A stretch of 33,822 bases of DNA from Microcella sp. (GTDB lineage Bacteria > Actinomycetota > Actinomycetes > Actinomycetales > Microbacteriaceae), in contig NZ_JAUSMI010000132.1 of NCBI RefSeq assembly GCF_030645145.1, positions 1-33,822 on the forward strand. The letters are read 5' to 3'. Every line of letters starts with the position of its first letter. The first letter of the stretch is position 1. Below the pieces are notes generated by a model. That model saw only the letters and a program-made list of their open reading frames with translations. It made no database searches and was not told where the DNA came from. A program made the position numbers and the translations under genes. Shown one piece after another: positions 18,454 through 28,151 of the stretch.

Positions 18454-20255
18454 CAGTACTTCCTCTCCATGGGCTGGTAGTGCGTGATCGTGACGGGCTT
18501 CCAATCCATGCGGATGTGGTCCTCCGGGTTCGCCGAGTGCAGGTCGCCCGTGAGGTAGGCCATCGTGTGCTGCATGTAGTCGGCGTCGTTGCGGTCGGGG
18601 TAGTCGTCGCGCATGTGGCCGCCGCGGCTCTCCTTGCGGTTGCGCGCCGAGAACACGACGACCTCGGCGATGTCGAGCAGGAAGCCCAGCTCGATCGCCT
18701 CGAGGAGGTCGGTGTTGAAGCGCTTGCCGCGGTCCTGGATGCCGATGTTCAGGTAGCGGTCGCGCAGCTCCTGGATCGTCTTGGTGACGCTCCCGAGGCT
18801 CTCCTCCGTGCGGAACACCTGGGCGTTCTTGTCCATCTCCTCCTGCAGCGTCTTGCGCAGGGGGGCGAGGCGCTCGGGGCCGTCGGCCACGCGGAGGCGC
18901 TCGACGAGCTCGCGGACCTCCTTCGACGGGTCGTCGGGGAGGGGCGCGAACTCGGCGGAGTTGGCGTACTCGACGGCGTAGCGGCCGGCGCGCTTGCCGA
19001 ACACGTTGATGTCGAGCAGCGAGTTGGTGCCCAGGCGGTTCGAGCCGTGCACCGAGACGCACGCGCACTCGCCGGCCGCGTAGAGGCCCTTGATGACGGT
19101 CTCGTTGTCGGCGAGCACCTCGGCCTTGATGTTGGTGGGGATGCCACCCATCGCGTAGTGCGCGGTCGGCATGACCGGCACGGGCTCGTGGACGGGGTCG
19201 ACGCCGAGGTAGGTGCGCGCGAACTCGGTGATGTCGGGGAGCTTGGTCTCGAGGACCTCCGCGCCGAGGTGCGTGCAGTCGAGCAGCACGTAGTCTTTGT
19301 TGGGGCCGGCGCCGCGACCCTCCGCGACCTCCTGGACCATGCAGCGGGAGATGATGTCGCGCGGCGCGAGGTCCTTGATGGTGGGCGCGTAGCGCTCCAT
19401 GAAGCGCTCGCCGCTCGCATTGCGCAGGATGGCGCCCTCTCCGCGGGCGCCCTCGGTCAGGAGGATGCCCAGACCCGCGAGCCCGGTCGGGTGGAACTGG
19501 AAGAACTCCATGTCCTCGAGCGGGATGCCCTTGCGCCAGATGATCCCGACGCCGTCGCCCGTGAGGGTGTGCGCGTTCGAGGTCGTCTTGTAGATCTTGC
19601 CGAAGCCGCCGGTCGCGAAGACCACGCTCTTGGCGTGGAAGACGTGGAGGTCGCCGGTCGCGAGCTCGTACGCGACGACGCCCGCGGCGCGGCGCTCGCC
19701 GTCGACCTCGCTCAGCAGCAGGTCGAGCACGTAGAACTCGTTGTAGAAGTCGATGCCGAGCTTGACGCAGTTCTGGAACAGCGTCTGCAGGATCATGTGC
19801 CCCGTGCGGTCGGCGGCGTAGCAGGCGCGACGCACGGGCGCCTTGCCGTGGTCGCGCGTGTGGCCGCCGAAGCGGCGCTGGTCGATCTTGCCGTCGGGCG
19901 TGCGGTTGAAGGGCAGACCCATGTTCTCGAGATCGATGATCGCGTCGATGGCCTCCTTCGCGAGGATCTCCGCCGCGTCCTGGTCGACGAGGTAGTCGCC
20001 GCCCTTGACGGTGTCGAAGGTGTGCCACTCCCAGCTGTCCTCCTCGACGTTCGCGAGGGCGGCGGCCATGCCGCCCTGCGCGGCGCCCGTGTGCGAGCGC
20101 GTCGGGTACAGCTTGGAGATGACGGCGGTCTTCGCGTTCGGGCCGGCCTCGATGGCGGCGCGCATGCCGGCGCCGCCCGCGCCGACGATGACGACGTCGA
20201 ACTGGTGGTGGTGGACCGCGGACGCGGTCGGGGTCATGGTGGTCTCAGTGCTCAA
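18453..20255 (-). CDS. sdhA: succinate dehydrogenase flavoprotein subunit
   Basis: [24 protein letters not shown]...[14 protein letters not shown]...[30 protein letters not shown]...; SdhA/FrdA signatures. Confidence 0.97.
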   Translation of the reverse strand: MSTETTMTPTASAVHHHQFDVVIVGAGGAGMRAAIEAGPNAKTAVISKLYPTRSHTGAAQGGMAAALANVEEDSWEWHTFDTVKGGDYLVDQDAAEILAKEAIDAIIDLENMGLPFNRTPDGKIDQRRFGGHTRDHGKAPVRRACYAADRTGHMILQTLFQNCVKLGIDFYNEFYVLDLLLSEVDGERRAAGVVAYELATGDLHVFHAKSVVFATGGFGKIYKTTSNAHTLTGDGVGIIWRKGIPLEDMEFFQFHPTGLAGLGILLTEGARGEGAILRNASGERFMERYAPTIKDLAPRDIISRCMVQEVAEGRGAGPNKDYVLLDCTHLGAEVLETKLPDITEFARTYLGVDPVHEPVPVMPTAHYAMGGIPTNIKAEVLADNETVIKGLYAAGECACVSVHGSNRLGTNSLLDINVFGKRAGRYAVEYANSAEFAPLPDDPSKEVRELVERLRVADGPERLAPLRKTLQEEMDKNAQVFRTEESLGSVTKTIQELRDRYLNIGIQDRGKRFNTDLLEAIELGFLLDIAEVVVFSARNRKESRGGHMRDDYPDRNDADYMQHTMAYLTGDLHSANPEDHIRMDWKPVTITHYQPMERKY

Positions 20256-20303
20256 GGGAATGTCTCCGCGATGTCAGGGGTCGAGCGCTCAGGTGTCGAG
20301 CAA

Positions 20304-20747
20304 TCAGAGCGTCGAGCAGAAGGAGGCGACGAACTCGGGGTCCGCGCCTGCCGGGCACGGATCGAAGGTGTAGATGACGAGCGTGCCGAGGATCAGGAGC
20401 ACGGCCGTCGACGCCGCGAGCGCGAAGTGGAGCGCCGAGCGCACCTTGGGCTTCGTCACGTAGTCGTTCACGAGGGTCCGCATGCCGTTCGCGCCGTGGA
20501 TGAGCGCGAGCCAGAGCAGCAGCGTGTCCCAGACGATCCAGAACGGGTCGGTGAGCTTGCCCGCGACGAAGGCGAAGTCGATCTGCTTCACGCCCTCGCC
20601 GGCGACGAGGTTGACGAAGAGGTGGCCGAAGATGAGCACGACGAGGACGACCCCCGAGGCGCGCATGTACATCCAGCCCCACTTCTCGAGGTTCATGCCC
20701 CGGCGGGTCCGTGCGGTCGAGGTGCGGGGTGCGTCGATGGTCGTCAT
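20304..20747 (-). CDS. sdhD: succinate dehydrogenase hydrophobic membrane anchor subunit
   Basis: From ATG at 20747: MTTIDAPRTSTARTRRGMNLEKWGWMYMRASGVVLVVLIFGHLFVNLV...IHGANGMRTLVNDYV; position between sdhC and sdhA. Confidence 0.92.
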   Translation of the reverse strand: MTTIDAPRTSTARTRRGMNLEKWGWMYMRASGVVLVVLIFGHLFVNLVAGEGVKQIDFAFVAGKLTDPFWIVWDTLLLWLALIHGANGMRTLVNDYVTKPKVRSALHFALAASTAVLLILGTLVIYTFDPCPAGADPEFVASFCSTL

Positions 20748-20749
20748 GA

Positions 20750-21193
20750 TCAGCCTCCGAACACGGCGATGAGGTGGCGGGGGGTGAAGGCGAGCATCAG
20801 CACGGCCCACACGCTCAGCACGGTCCAGAACAGCGCGCGCTGGTGGCGGGTGCCGACCGACCAGAAGTCGACCAGGATGATCCGCAGCCCGTTGAGGGCG
20901 TGGAACAGGATCGCCGCGACGAGGGCGAGCTCGCCGAGCCCCATGATCGGCGTCTTGTAGGCGCCGATGACGGCGTCGTACGCCTCGGGGCTCACGCGGA
21001 TGAGCGCCGTGTCGAGGATGTGGACGAGCAGGAAGAAGTAGATCGCCACACCGGTGATGCGGTGCAGGACCCAGGACCACATGCCCTCGCCGCCGCGGTA
21101 GAGCGTTCCGGCGATGACGGGCGGTCGGGGGGCGGGCACGGTCAGGGGCGCCGACGAGCTGCTCGCTCCGGCTCCCGCTACCTTCGCTGGCAC
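20750..21193 (-). CDS. sdhC: succinate dehydrogenase cytochrome b556 subunit
   Basis: GTG start preceded by GAGGAGGG; GTLYRGGEGMWSWVLHRITGVAIYFFLLVHILDTALIRVSPEAY, HALNGLRIILVDFW typical of SdhC. Confidence 0.94.
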   Translation of the reverse strand: MPAKVAGAGASSSSAPLTVPAPRPPVIAGTLYRGGEGMWSWVLHRITGVAIYFFLLVHILDTALIRVSPEAYDAVIGAYKTPIMGLGELALVAAILFHALNGLRIILVDFWSVGTRHQRALFWTVLSVWAVLMLAFTPRHLIAVFGG

Positions 21194-21343
21194 GAGAAAC
21201 CCTCCTCAGGGCAAGGACGACGGGCGCAGTGAACTGCGTCCTTGAACTCCGATGAATACCGGTCTCGACTGGTGGCCGCCGATGCTCTCCATCCTACGTC
21301 GAGATTTCTGAGTGCTTCCGCCCCGCGCGCTAGGGTGACCGGC

Positions 21344-22465
21344 ATGCGCCAACTCGAGGGAGCACTGCCCGACTTCCACGCGATCATCCCGGCGGGCGGG
21401 GTCGGCTCGAGGCTCTGGCCGCTCTCCCGCGCGGAGGCGCCGAAGTTCCTCCACGACCTCACGGGCACCGGCCGCACGCTCCTCCGCGAGACGTGGGAGC
21501 GCATCCTCCCCCTCACCGGCGGCGACCGCATCATGGTCGTCACGGGCCGCGCCCACCGCGCCGCGGTCGAGAAGCAGCTGCCCGAAATCATGCCCGCGAA
21601 CATGGTGCTCGAGTCGGAGCCGAAGGAGTCGTCGGCGGCGATCGGGCTCGCCGCCGCGATCCTGCATCGGCGGAACCCCGACGTCATCGTCGGCTCGTTC
21701 GCCGCCGACCATGTCATCACCGACGCCGAGCGGTTCCGCCGCACGGTCGCCGAGGCCGTCGCGGTCGCCCGCACCGGGCTCATCACGACGATCGGGATCA
21801 CCCCGCTCGAGCCGTCGATCGGCTTCGGCTACATCCACTGCGGCGCCCCGCTCGAGATCGAGGGCGCCCCGCGTGCCGAGCTCGTCGACCGCTTCGTCGA
21901 GAAGCCCGACCTCGAGACGGCGACGCAGTACGTCCGCTCGGGCGACTACCTCTGGAACGCGGGCATGTTCATCTCGCGCGCCGACCGACTCCTCGACGAG
22001 CTCGCCCGCACGCAGCCCGAGCTGCACGAGGGCCTCGTCGAGATCGCGGCGGCGTGGGACACGGACCAGCGCGACGACGTAGTCGACGCGATCTGGCCCC
22101 TGCTGTCGAAGATCGCGATCGACTACTCGGTGGCCGAGCCCGCCGCGGAGGCCGGGCGCCTGGCCGTCGTGCGAGGCGACTTCCCGTGGGACGACGTCGG
22201 TGACTTCTCCTCCCTCGCGAAGCTCCTCTCGGGCGGCCGCCCCGGCGACCTCGCGATCCTCGGCGAGGGCGCGCGCGTCCTCGCCGACTCCTCGAGCGGT
22301 GTCGTCGTGAGCCAGAGCCCGCGACTCATCTCCCTCATCGGCGTCACCGACATCGTCGTCGTCGATACCCCGGACGCCCTGCTGGTCACGACGCGCGAGC
22401 ATGCGCAGCGCGTCAAGGCAGTCGTCGACGCGATCAAGTCGGCCGGGCGCAACGACCTCCTCTAG
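21344..22465 (+). CDS. manC: mannose-1-phosphate guanylyltransferase
   Basis: From ATG at 21344: MRQLEGALPDFHAIIPAGGVGSRLWPLSRAEAPKFLHDLTGTGRTLLRETWERI; GDP-mannose pyrophosphorylase signature, FVEKP motif. Confidence 0.93.
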   Translation: MRQLEGALPDFHAIIPAGGVGSRLWPLSRAEAPKFLHDLTGTGRTLLRETWERILPLTGGDRIMVVTGRAHRAAVEKQLPEIMPANMVLESEPKESSAAIGLAAAILHRRNPDVIVGSFAADHVITDAERFRRTVAEAVAVARTGLITTIGITPLEPSIGFGYIHCGAPLEIEGAPRAELVDRFVEKPDLETATQYVRSGDYLWNAGMFISRADRLLDELARTQPELHEGLVEIAAAWDTDQRDDVVDAIWPLLSKIAIDYSVAEPAAEAGRLAVVRGDFPWDDVGDFSSLAKLLSGGRPGDLAILGEGARVLADSSSGVVVSQSPRLISLIGVTDIVVVDTPDALLVTTREHAQRVKAVVDAIKSAGRNDLL

Positions 22466-22618
22466 TGCCGATGAGGGGCGGGGCGGATGCGCCTCGCGCC
22501 GCGCATCCTGTGCTCATTCGCGCACACGGCCGCGCATCCACCGGCCGGAAGCCCGGATTTCCGCGGGATTTCGCCCTCGTCGCAGTTCCGTAACGCTTGC
22601 GTCACCGGGGCCGAAAGG

Positions 22619-22633
22619 CACTGCTGAGCAGTG
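22619..22633. promoter_or_regulatory. Perfect palindrome upstream of the BMP lipoprotein gene, putative operator
   Basis: CACTGCT-G-AGCAGTG (7-bp arms, 1-nt centre) read directly in the manC/BMP intergenic region. Confidence 0.5.
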
Positions 22634-22702
22634 ATCACGGGCGCTAACGTAAAGCGCAACCACCCCAGCGCCCCCGCTGGGCCCTGCTTTCTGGAGGACA
22701 CA

Positions 22703-23794
22703 GTGACGTTCACTTCCCGCAAGACCGCCTTCAGCGGTCTCGCCCTCATCGGCGCGAGCGCGCTCCTGCTCGCCGGCTGCGCCGCAGCGCCCGAGGAGGA
22801 GACCCCGGGCGCCACGCCCACCGACGAGGCGCCCGACTTCTACCCCTGCATGGTCTCGGACGCGGGCGGCTTCGACGACAAGTCGTTCAACCAGGCCGGC
22901 TTCACCGGCCTCGAGGACGCCGCCAACGACCTCGGCGTCGAGTTCAACGCGGTCGAGTCGGCCGACGAGAACGCCTACGGCCCCAACGTATCGAGCCTCG
23001 TGGACGAGGGCTGCGACCTGATCGTCACGGTCGGCTTCCTCCTCGCCGAGGCCACGACCGAGGCGTCGACCGCCAACCCCGACATCAACTTCGCCATCAT
23101 CGACGAGTTCGTCGAGGGCGAGAACGTCAAGCCGATCCAGTTCAACACCGTCGAGGCGGCGTTCCTCGCCGGCTACGCGGCGGCGAGCTACTCGCAGACC
23201 GGCTTCGTCGGCACCTTCGGCGGCATCCAGATCCCGCCGGTCACGATCTTCATGGACGGCTTCGTCCAGGGCGTCGAGTACCACAACGAGGTCAAGGGCA
23301 CGAGCGTCCAGGCCCTCGGCTGGGACTTCGACGCGCAGACCGGCGCGTTCACCGGTGGCTTCGCCCCCGGCACCGAGGCGCTCACGACGGCGCAGGGCCT
23401 CATCGACCAGAACGTCGACGTGCTCCTGCCCGTCGGCGGCCCGATCTACCAGAGCGCCGCGGAGGCCATCCGCGACTCCGGCCGTGAGATCGCCCTGATC
23501 GGCGTCGACTCCGACGTCTACGAGACCGACCCCTCGGTGGCCGACCTGCTCCTCACGTCGGTGCTGAAGAACATCTCGGTCGGCGTCTACGACGTCACGA
23601 CCGGCGCTGCCGAGGGCAACTTCGACAACACCCCGTTCGTCGGCACGCTCGAGAACGGCGGCCTCGGCCTCGCTCCGTTCCACGACTTCGAGTCGAAGGT
23701 CAGCCCCGACCTCGCCGCGGAGCTCGAGGAGGTCACGGCCGGCATCATCGACGGCTCGATCGAGGTCACCTCGCCGGCGTCGCCCGGCCAGTAG
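22703..23794 (+). CDS. BMP family ABC transporter substrate-binding lipoprotein (probable nucleoside binding)
   Basis: VTFTSRKTAFSGLALIGASALLLAGCAAAPEEE (lipobox LLAGC); MVSDAGGFDDKSFNQAGFTGLEDA...; BMP (PnrA-like) family; GTG start preceded by GGAGG. Confidence 0.93.
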   Translation: MTFTSRKTAFSGLALIGASALLLAGCAAAPEEETPGATPTDEAPDFYPCMVSDAGGFDDKSFNQAGFTGLEDAANDLGVEFNAVESADENAYGPNVSSLVDEGCDLIVTVGFLLAEATTEASTANPDINFAIIDEFVEGENVKPIQFNTVEAAFLAGYAAASYSQTGFVGTFGGIQIPPVTIFMDGFVQGVEYHNEVKGTSVQALGWDFDAQTGAFTGGFAPGTEALTTAQGLIDQNVDVLLPVGGPIYQSAAEAIRDSGREIALIGVDSDVYETDPSVADLLLTSVLKNISVGVYDVTTGAAEGNFDNTPFVGTLENGGLGLAPFHDFESKVSPDLAAELEEVTAGIIDGSIEVTSPASPGQ

Positions 23795-23810
23795 TCCGAA
23801 CCGGAATCAC

Positions 23811-23843
23811 CCGGGGGAGGTCAGCGCTGCTGGCCTCCCCCGG
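23811..23843 (+). terminator. Strong intercistronic hairpin between the BMP gene and the ABC ATPase gene (attenuator/stabiliser or terminator)
   Basis: CCGGGGGAGG (23811-23820) pairs perfectly with CCTCCCCCGG (23834-23843); the interior continues TCAGC/GCTGG with one T-G wobble and a 3-nt loop. Only a weak T run (CGTTT) follows. Confidence 0.65.
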
Positions 23844-23888
23844 TCCCGTTTCCGGGGCGACGAGAGTCGCACCTGCGTCACCTCCGAT

Positions 23889-23918
23889 CTGCTCAGATGC
23901 GCAGATCACTGCTCAGAT
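23889..23918. promoter_or_regulatory. Direct repeat CTGCTCAGAT x2 (20-nt period) with overlapping inverted repeat, upstream of the ABC ATPase gene
   Basis: CTGCTCAGAT at 23889-23898 and 23909-23918; GATCTGC...GCAGATC inverted repeat overlaps the first copy; GATCACTGCTCAG (23904-23916) is the exact reverse complement of 22624-22636. Confidence 0.5.
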
Positions 23919-24045
23919 ACCGGCTGCGGTGCTCCCGTACAGTGGAGCATCGGGCTCGCCGCGGTCGCCCTGAACGCGGCATCCTCCCGACCCCAGCTCA
24001 CGGACAGCGCCGACTCCACCCCGACGGCGCGGGAAGGCACGGAGC

Positions 24046-25560
24046 ATGAAACTCGAGCTTCGTGGCATCACCAAGCGCTTCGGCGCCCTGGTCGCCAACG
24101 ACCACATCGACCTCGTGGTCGAGCCCGGCGAGATCCACTGCCTGCTCGGCGAGAACGGTGCGGGAAAGTCCACGCTCATGAACGTCCTGTACGGCCTCTA
24201 CCAGGCCGACGAGGGCCAGATCCTCCTGGACGACGTCGTCCAGAGCTACTCGGGCCCGGGCGACGCGATGAACGCCGGCATCGGCATGGTGCATCAGCAC
24301 TTCATGCTCATCCCCGTCTTCACCGTCGCGGAGAACGTCATGCTCGGCAACGAGTCGACCAAGCCCGGCGGCCTCCTCGATCTCGAGGCGGCGCGCGCCA
24401 AGGTCGTCGAGATCTCGGCGCGGTTCGGCTTCGACATCGATCCGGATGCGCGCATCGAGGACCTCCCCGTCGGCGTGCAGCAGCGGGTCGAGATCATCAA
24501 GGCGCTCTCGCGCAACGCCAACGTCCTCGTGTTCGACGAGCCGACGGCCGTGCTCACGCCTCAGGAGACCGACGAGCTCATGGCGATCATGCGCCAGCTC
24601 CGCGACGAGGGCACCTCGATCGTGTTCATCACCCACAAGCTCCGCGAGGTCCGCGAGGTCGCCGACCGCATCACCGTCATCCGTCTCGGCAAGGTCGTCG
24701 GCGAGGCCTCGCCCACGGCGACCAACGCCGAGCTCGCCTCCCTCATGGTCGGCCGTGCGGTCGACCTCACCGTCGACAAGGACCCGGCGACGCCGGGCGA
24801 CGACGCGCTCGTCGTGCGCGACCTGACGGTCATCGATCACGTCGGCCAGCGACTGGTCGACGGCGTCTCCTTCACCCTCCGCCGCGGCGAGATCCTCGCC
24901 ATCGCCGGGGTCCAGGGCAACGGCCAGACCGAGCTCACCGAGGCGATCATGGGCCTGCAGCACCGCGTCCACGGCTCGATCTCGCTCGACGGCGAGGAGC
25001 TCATCGGGCGGTCCACGCGCGGCGTGCTTGACGCGGGCGTCGGCTTCGTGCCCGAGGACCGCAAGGAGGACGGACTCGTCGCCGAGATGACGATCGCCGA
25101 GAACCTCATGCTCGACCGATCGACGGGCGAGCCCTTCGTCAAGCGCGGCACTCTGCAGCTCGCCGACCTCGCGCGCTTCGCGGAGGAGAAGGTGCGGGAG
25201 TTCGACGTGCGCGCCCAGGGCATCGCCACGCGCGTCGGCCGGCTGTCCGGCGGCAACCAGCAGAAGGTCGTCCTGGCTCGCGAGCTCAGTCGCGACCTGC
25301 GTCTGTTCATCGCGGCGCAGCCGACGCGCGGGCTCGACGTCGGGTCGATCGAGTTCGTGCACAAGCGCATCGTCGAGACGCGCGATTCGGGAGTCCCCGT
25401 CATCGTGGTCTCGACCGAGCTCGACGAGGTCGTCGCGCTCGCCGACCGCATCGCGGTCATGTACCGCGGGCGCATCGTGGGCATCGTGCCCGGCGACACG
25501 CCCCGCGACGTCCTCGGACTGATGATGGCCGGCGAGACGCCGGCGGAGGTGGCCGCATGA
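24046..25560 (+). CDS. ABC transporter ATP-binding protein, duplicated ABC cassette (nucleoside uptake, YufO/RbsA-like)
   Basis: MKLELRGITKRFGALVANDHIDLVVEPGEIHCLLGENGAGKSTLMNVLYGLY (Walker A), VLVFDEPTAVLTPQE (Walker B), second-half LSGGNQQKVVLARELSRD. Confidence 0.95.
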   Translation: MKLELRGITKRFGALVANDHIDLVVEPGEIHCLLGENGAGKSTLMNVLYGLYQADEGQILLDDVVQSYSGPGDAMNAGIGMVHQHFMLIPVFTVAENVMLGNESTKPGGLLDLEAARAKVVEISARFGFDIDPDARIEDLPVGVQQRVEIIKALSRNANVLVFDEPTAVLTPQETDELMAIMRQLRDEGTSIVFITHKLREVREVADRITVIRLGKVVGEASPTATNAELASLMVGRAVDLTVDKDPATPGDDALVVRDLTVIDHVGQRLVDGVSFTLRRGEILAIAGVQGNGQTELTEAIMGLQHRVHGSISLDGEELIGRSTRGVLDAGVGFVPEDRKEDGLVAEMTIAENLMLDRSTGEPFVKRGTLQLADLARFAEEKVREFDVRAQGIATRVGRLSGGNQQKVVLARELSRDLRLFIAAQPTRGLDVGSIEFVHKRIVETRDSGVPVIVVSTELDEVVALADRIAVMYRGRIVGIVPGDTPRDVLGLMMAGETPAEVAA

Positions 25561-26825
25561 GCACGACGACCAGCCCCGCGACTCCGGCGAGCGCTCCCGA
25601 GACGCCCGCCGCCCCGCGGTCCAACCAGATCATGAAGGAGATCCTCGGCGGCTCCGCCGCGATCTCCGTCCTCGCGGTCGTGCTCGCGCTCATCGCGGGC
25701 GGCATCCTCATCATCCTCACCGACGAGCGGGTCGCCGAGACCTCCGGCTACTTCTTCTCGCGGCCGACCGACACCCTCGGCGCGGCGTGGCAGGCCGTGA
25801 GCGGCGCGTACACCGCCCTCTTCCGCGGCTCGGTCTTCAACTACGAGACCGATCGCGGATTCGCGATCGCCATCCGCCCGCTCCTCGAGACCCTCACGTT
25901 CGCGACGCCGCTCATCGCCGCGGGCCTCGGCGTCGCGCTCGCGTTCCGCGTCGGCCTGTTCAACATCGGCGGTCGCGGGCAGATGCTCATCGCCGCCGCC
26001 GCCGCCGGATACGTCGGCGCGTACGTGCCGCTGCCGCCGGTCATCCACCTCGTCGTCGCCCTCGTGGTCGGCATCATCGGCGGCGCGCTCTGGGGCGGCA
26101 TCGTCGGTCTCCTCAAGGCGCGCACCGGCGCGCACGAAGTGATCGTGACGATCATGCTCAACTACATCGCGTTCTACCTCGTGTCGTTCCTGCTGCGCAC
26201 CCCGGGCGCGCTGCAGGCACCCGGCCAGAACAACCCGAAGTCGGGCCCCATGCTCGAGTCGGCGCAGTACCCGAGCCTCCTGGGGCCGCAGTACAACATC
26301 GACATCGGGTTCATCCTCGTCATCGTCGCGACGATCTACGTCTGGTACCTGCTCAACCGCTCGGCGATGGGCTTCCAGTTCCGCGCCGTCGGCGAGAACC
26401 CGCACGCCGCGCAGGTCGCCGGCATCAACGTCAAGAGCGTCTACGTCAAGGTCATGCTCATCGCCGGCGCGCTCGTCGGCCTCGCGGGCGTGCAGCAGGT
26501 GCTCGGCAACTTCACCGGCGGCTTCGCCGCCGGGCTCGACGCGGGAATCGGCTTCGACGCGATCACGGTCGCGCTCCTCGGCCGCTCGAAGCCGTGGGGC
26601 GTGTTCTTCGCCGGCATCCTCTTCGGTGCGCTCAAGGCGGGCTCGTTCACGATGCAGAGCGCCGAGGGCATCCCGGTCGACATCGTCCTCGTCGTGCAGA
26701 GCTTCATCGTGCTCTTCATCGCCGCGCCCCCGCTCGTGCGGGCCATCTTCCGACTGCCGACTCCGGACGGCAGCTTCCAGTGGCGCAAGCCCGCGATCGC
26801 CCGCAAGGCGGAGGTGTCGAAGTGA
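25557..26825 (+). CDS. ABC transporter permease (nucleoside-type, BPD_transp_2)
   Basis: LLETLTFATPLIAAGLGVALAFRVGLFNIGGRGQMLIAAAAAGYVG...; ATGA overlap with the ATPase gene; multi-helix. Confidence 0.93.
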   Translation: MSTTTSPATPASAPETPAAPRSNQIMKEILGGSAAISVLAVVLALIAGGILIILTDERVAETSGYFFSRPTDTLGAAWQAVSGAYTALFRGSVFNYETDRGFAIAIRPLLETLTFATPLIAAGLGVALAFRVGLFNIGGRGQMLIAAAAAGYVGAYVPLPPVIHLVVALVVGIIGGALWGGIVGLLKARTGAHEVIVTIMLNYIAFYLVSFLLRTPGALQAPGQNNPKSGPMLESAQYPSLLGPQYNIDIGFILVIVATIYVWYLLNRSAMGFQFRAVGENPHAAQVAGINVKSVYVKVMLIAGALVGLAGVQQVLGNFTGGFAAGLDAGIGFDAITVALLGRSKPWGVFFAGILFGALKAGSFTMQSAEGIPVDIVLVVQSFIVLFIAAPPLVRAIFRLPTPDGSFQWRKPAIARKAEVSK

Positions 26826-28132
26826 CCGCTGCACCCGCGACCACCGCTCCGGCGGCGACGACCCCCGGTGGAGCATCCCCCGTCGCCGTTCGCAGCTGGA
26901 AGGCGCCCATCGCCTTCGCGATCTTCACCGTCATCGCGATCCTGCTGTTCTTCGTGGTCGGGCGCCCCGACCTCGAGGGCGACAACCCGATCACGACCTA
27001 CCGGCTCTCCGAGGGGCGCGACGCCATCCAGCTGCCGCCGCTCACGCTCGGGCTCGCCGAGACCACGATCGTCGTCGTGCTGCTCATGGTCGCCGCGACC
27101 GTCGGCGCCGTGCTCCTGTCGCGGGCCGCGATCCGCGTCCCGCTCTGGCTCACGACGGTGTTCGCCGTGCTCTTCCTGGTCGGCTTCCTGACCTGGGCCG
27201 CCGCGGGCGCGACCGTGCCGCTCATCGGTCTCCTCGCCGGAGCACTGACCGTCAGCACGCCGCTCATCTTCGGCTCGCTCGGCGGCGTGATCTCCGAGCG
27301 CGTGGGCGTCGTCAACATCGCGATCGAGGGCCAGCTGCTCGGCGGCGCGTTCATGGCCGCGATGCTCGGCAGCCTCACCGGGAGCCCCTACGTGGGCCTC
27401 CTCGGCGCGATGGTCGCGGGCGCGCTCGTATCGTTCGTCCTCGCCGCCTTCGCGATCAGGTACTTCGTCGACCAGGTCATCGTGGGCGTCGTGCTCAACG
27501 TCCTCGTCCTCGGCCTCACGAGCTTCCTGTACTCGACGGTCATGGTACCGAACGCCGAGACGTTCAACTCGCCCGAGAAGTTCGAGCGCATCGCCATCCC
27601 GCTGCTGAGCGAGATCCCCGTCCTCGGGCCCATCCTGTTCCGTCAGACGGTCATCGTCTACCTGATGTACCTCGCGATCTTCCTCGTGTGGTTCGGTCTG
27701 TTCAAGACGCGCTGGGGCCTGCGCCTCCGTGCGGTCGGCGAGCACCCCACCGCGGCCGACACCGTCGGCATCAACGTGCGCGCGACGCGGTTCTGGAACG
27801 TCCTGCTCGCCGGTGCGATCGTCGGCGGAGGCGGCGCCTTCTTCACGCTCGCCGCGGTCGGCTCGTTCGGCAAGGACATGACCAACGGCGCGGGCTTCAT
27901 CGCGCTCGCCGCGGTCATCTTCGGCCGGTGGGACCCGATCCGCGCGACGCTCGCCGCCCTGCTGTTCGGCTTTGCCACGAACCTGCAGTCGACGTTGTCG
28001 ATCGTGGGCTCGCCCGTGCCGAGCGAGTTCATGCTCATGCTTCCGTACGTCGTGACGATCGTGGCCGTCGCCGGCTTCGTCGGCCTCTCGCGGCCGCCCG
28101 CGGCGTCCGGCAAGCCGTACCTGAAGGCCTGA
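26822..28132 (+). CDS. ABC transporter permease (nucleoside-type, second)
   Basis: GTG start VTAAPATTAPAATTPGGASPVAV...; STPLIFGSLGGVISERVGVVNIAIEGQLLGGAFMAAM...; overlaps the preceding gene by 4 nt. Confidence 0.92.
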   Translation: MTAAPATTAPAATTPGGASPVAVRSWKAPIAFAIFTVIAILLFFVVGRPDLEGDNPITTYRLSEGRDAIQLPPLTLGLAETTIVVVLLMVAATVGAVLLSRAAIRVPLWLTTVFAVLFLVGFLTWAAAGATVPLIGLLAGALTVSTPLIFGSLGGVISERVGVVNIAIEGQLLGGAFMAAMLGSLTGSPYVGLLGAMVAGALVSFVLAAFAIRYFVDQVIVGVVLNVLVLGLTSFLYSTVMVPNAETFNSPEKFERIAIPLLSEIPVLGPILFRQTVIVYLMYLAIFLVWFGLFKTRWGLRLRAVGEHPTAADTVGINVRATRFWNVLLAGAIVGGGGAFFTLAAVGSFGKDMTNGAGFIALAAVIFGRWDPIRATLAALLFGFATNLQSTLSIVGSPVPSEFMLMLPYVVTIVAVAGFVGLSRPPAASGKPYLKA

Positions 28133-28151
28133 GCAGGGAGAGAGCCAGCAC

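Noticed and set aside
17698-20028. 776-aa minus-strand ORF appearing to fuse sdhB to an upstream 500-aa region
   Set aside because: The upstream part is an out-of-frame reading of sdhA; the real sdhB starts at the ATG at 18453.
18480-20960. 826-aa plus-strand ORF antisense to sdhA/sdhD/sdhC
   Set aside because: Shadow frame produced by high GC3 of the sdh genes; low-complexity R/V/D/E-rich translation with no domain, opposite strongly recognised genes.
24837-26876. 679-aa minus-strand ORF opposite the ABC ATPase and permease
   Set aside because: Antisense shadow with low-complexity composition opposite well-supported transporter genes; the same applies to 26441-28231 and 30823-32007.
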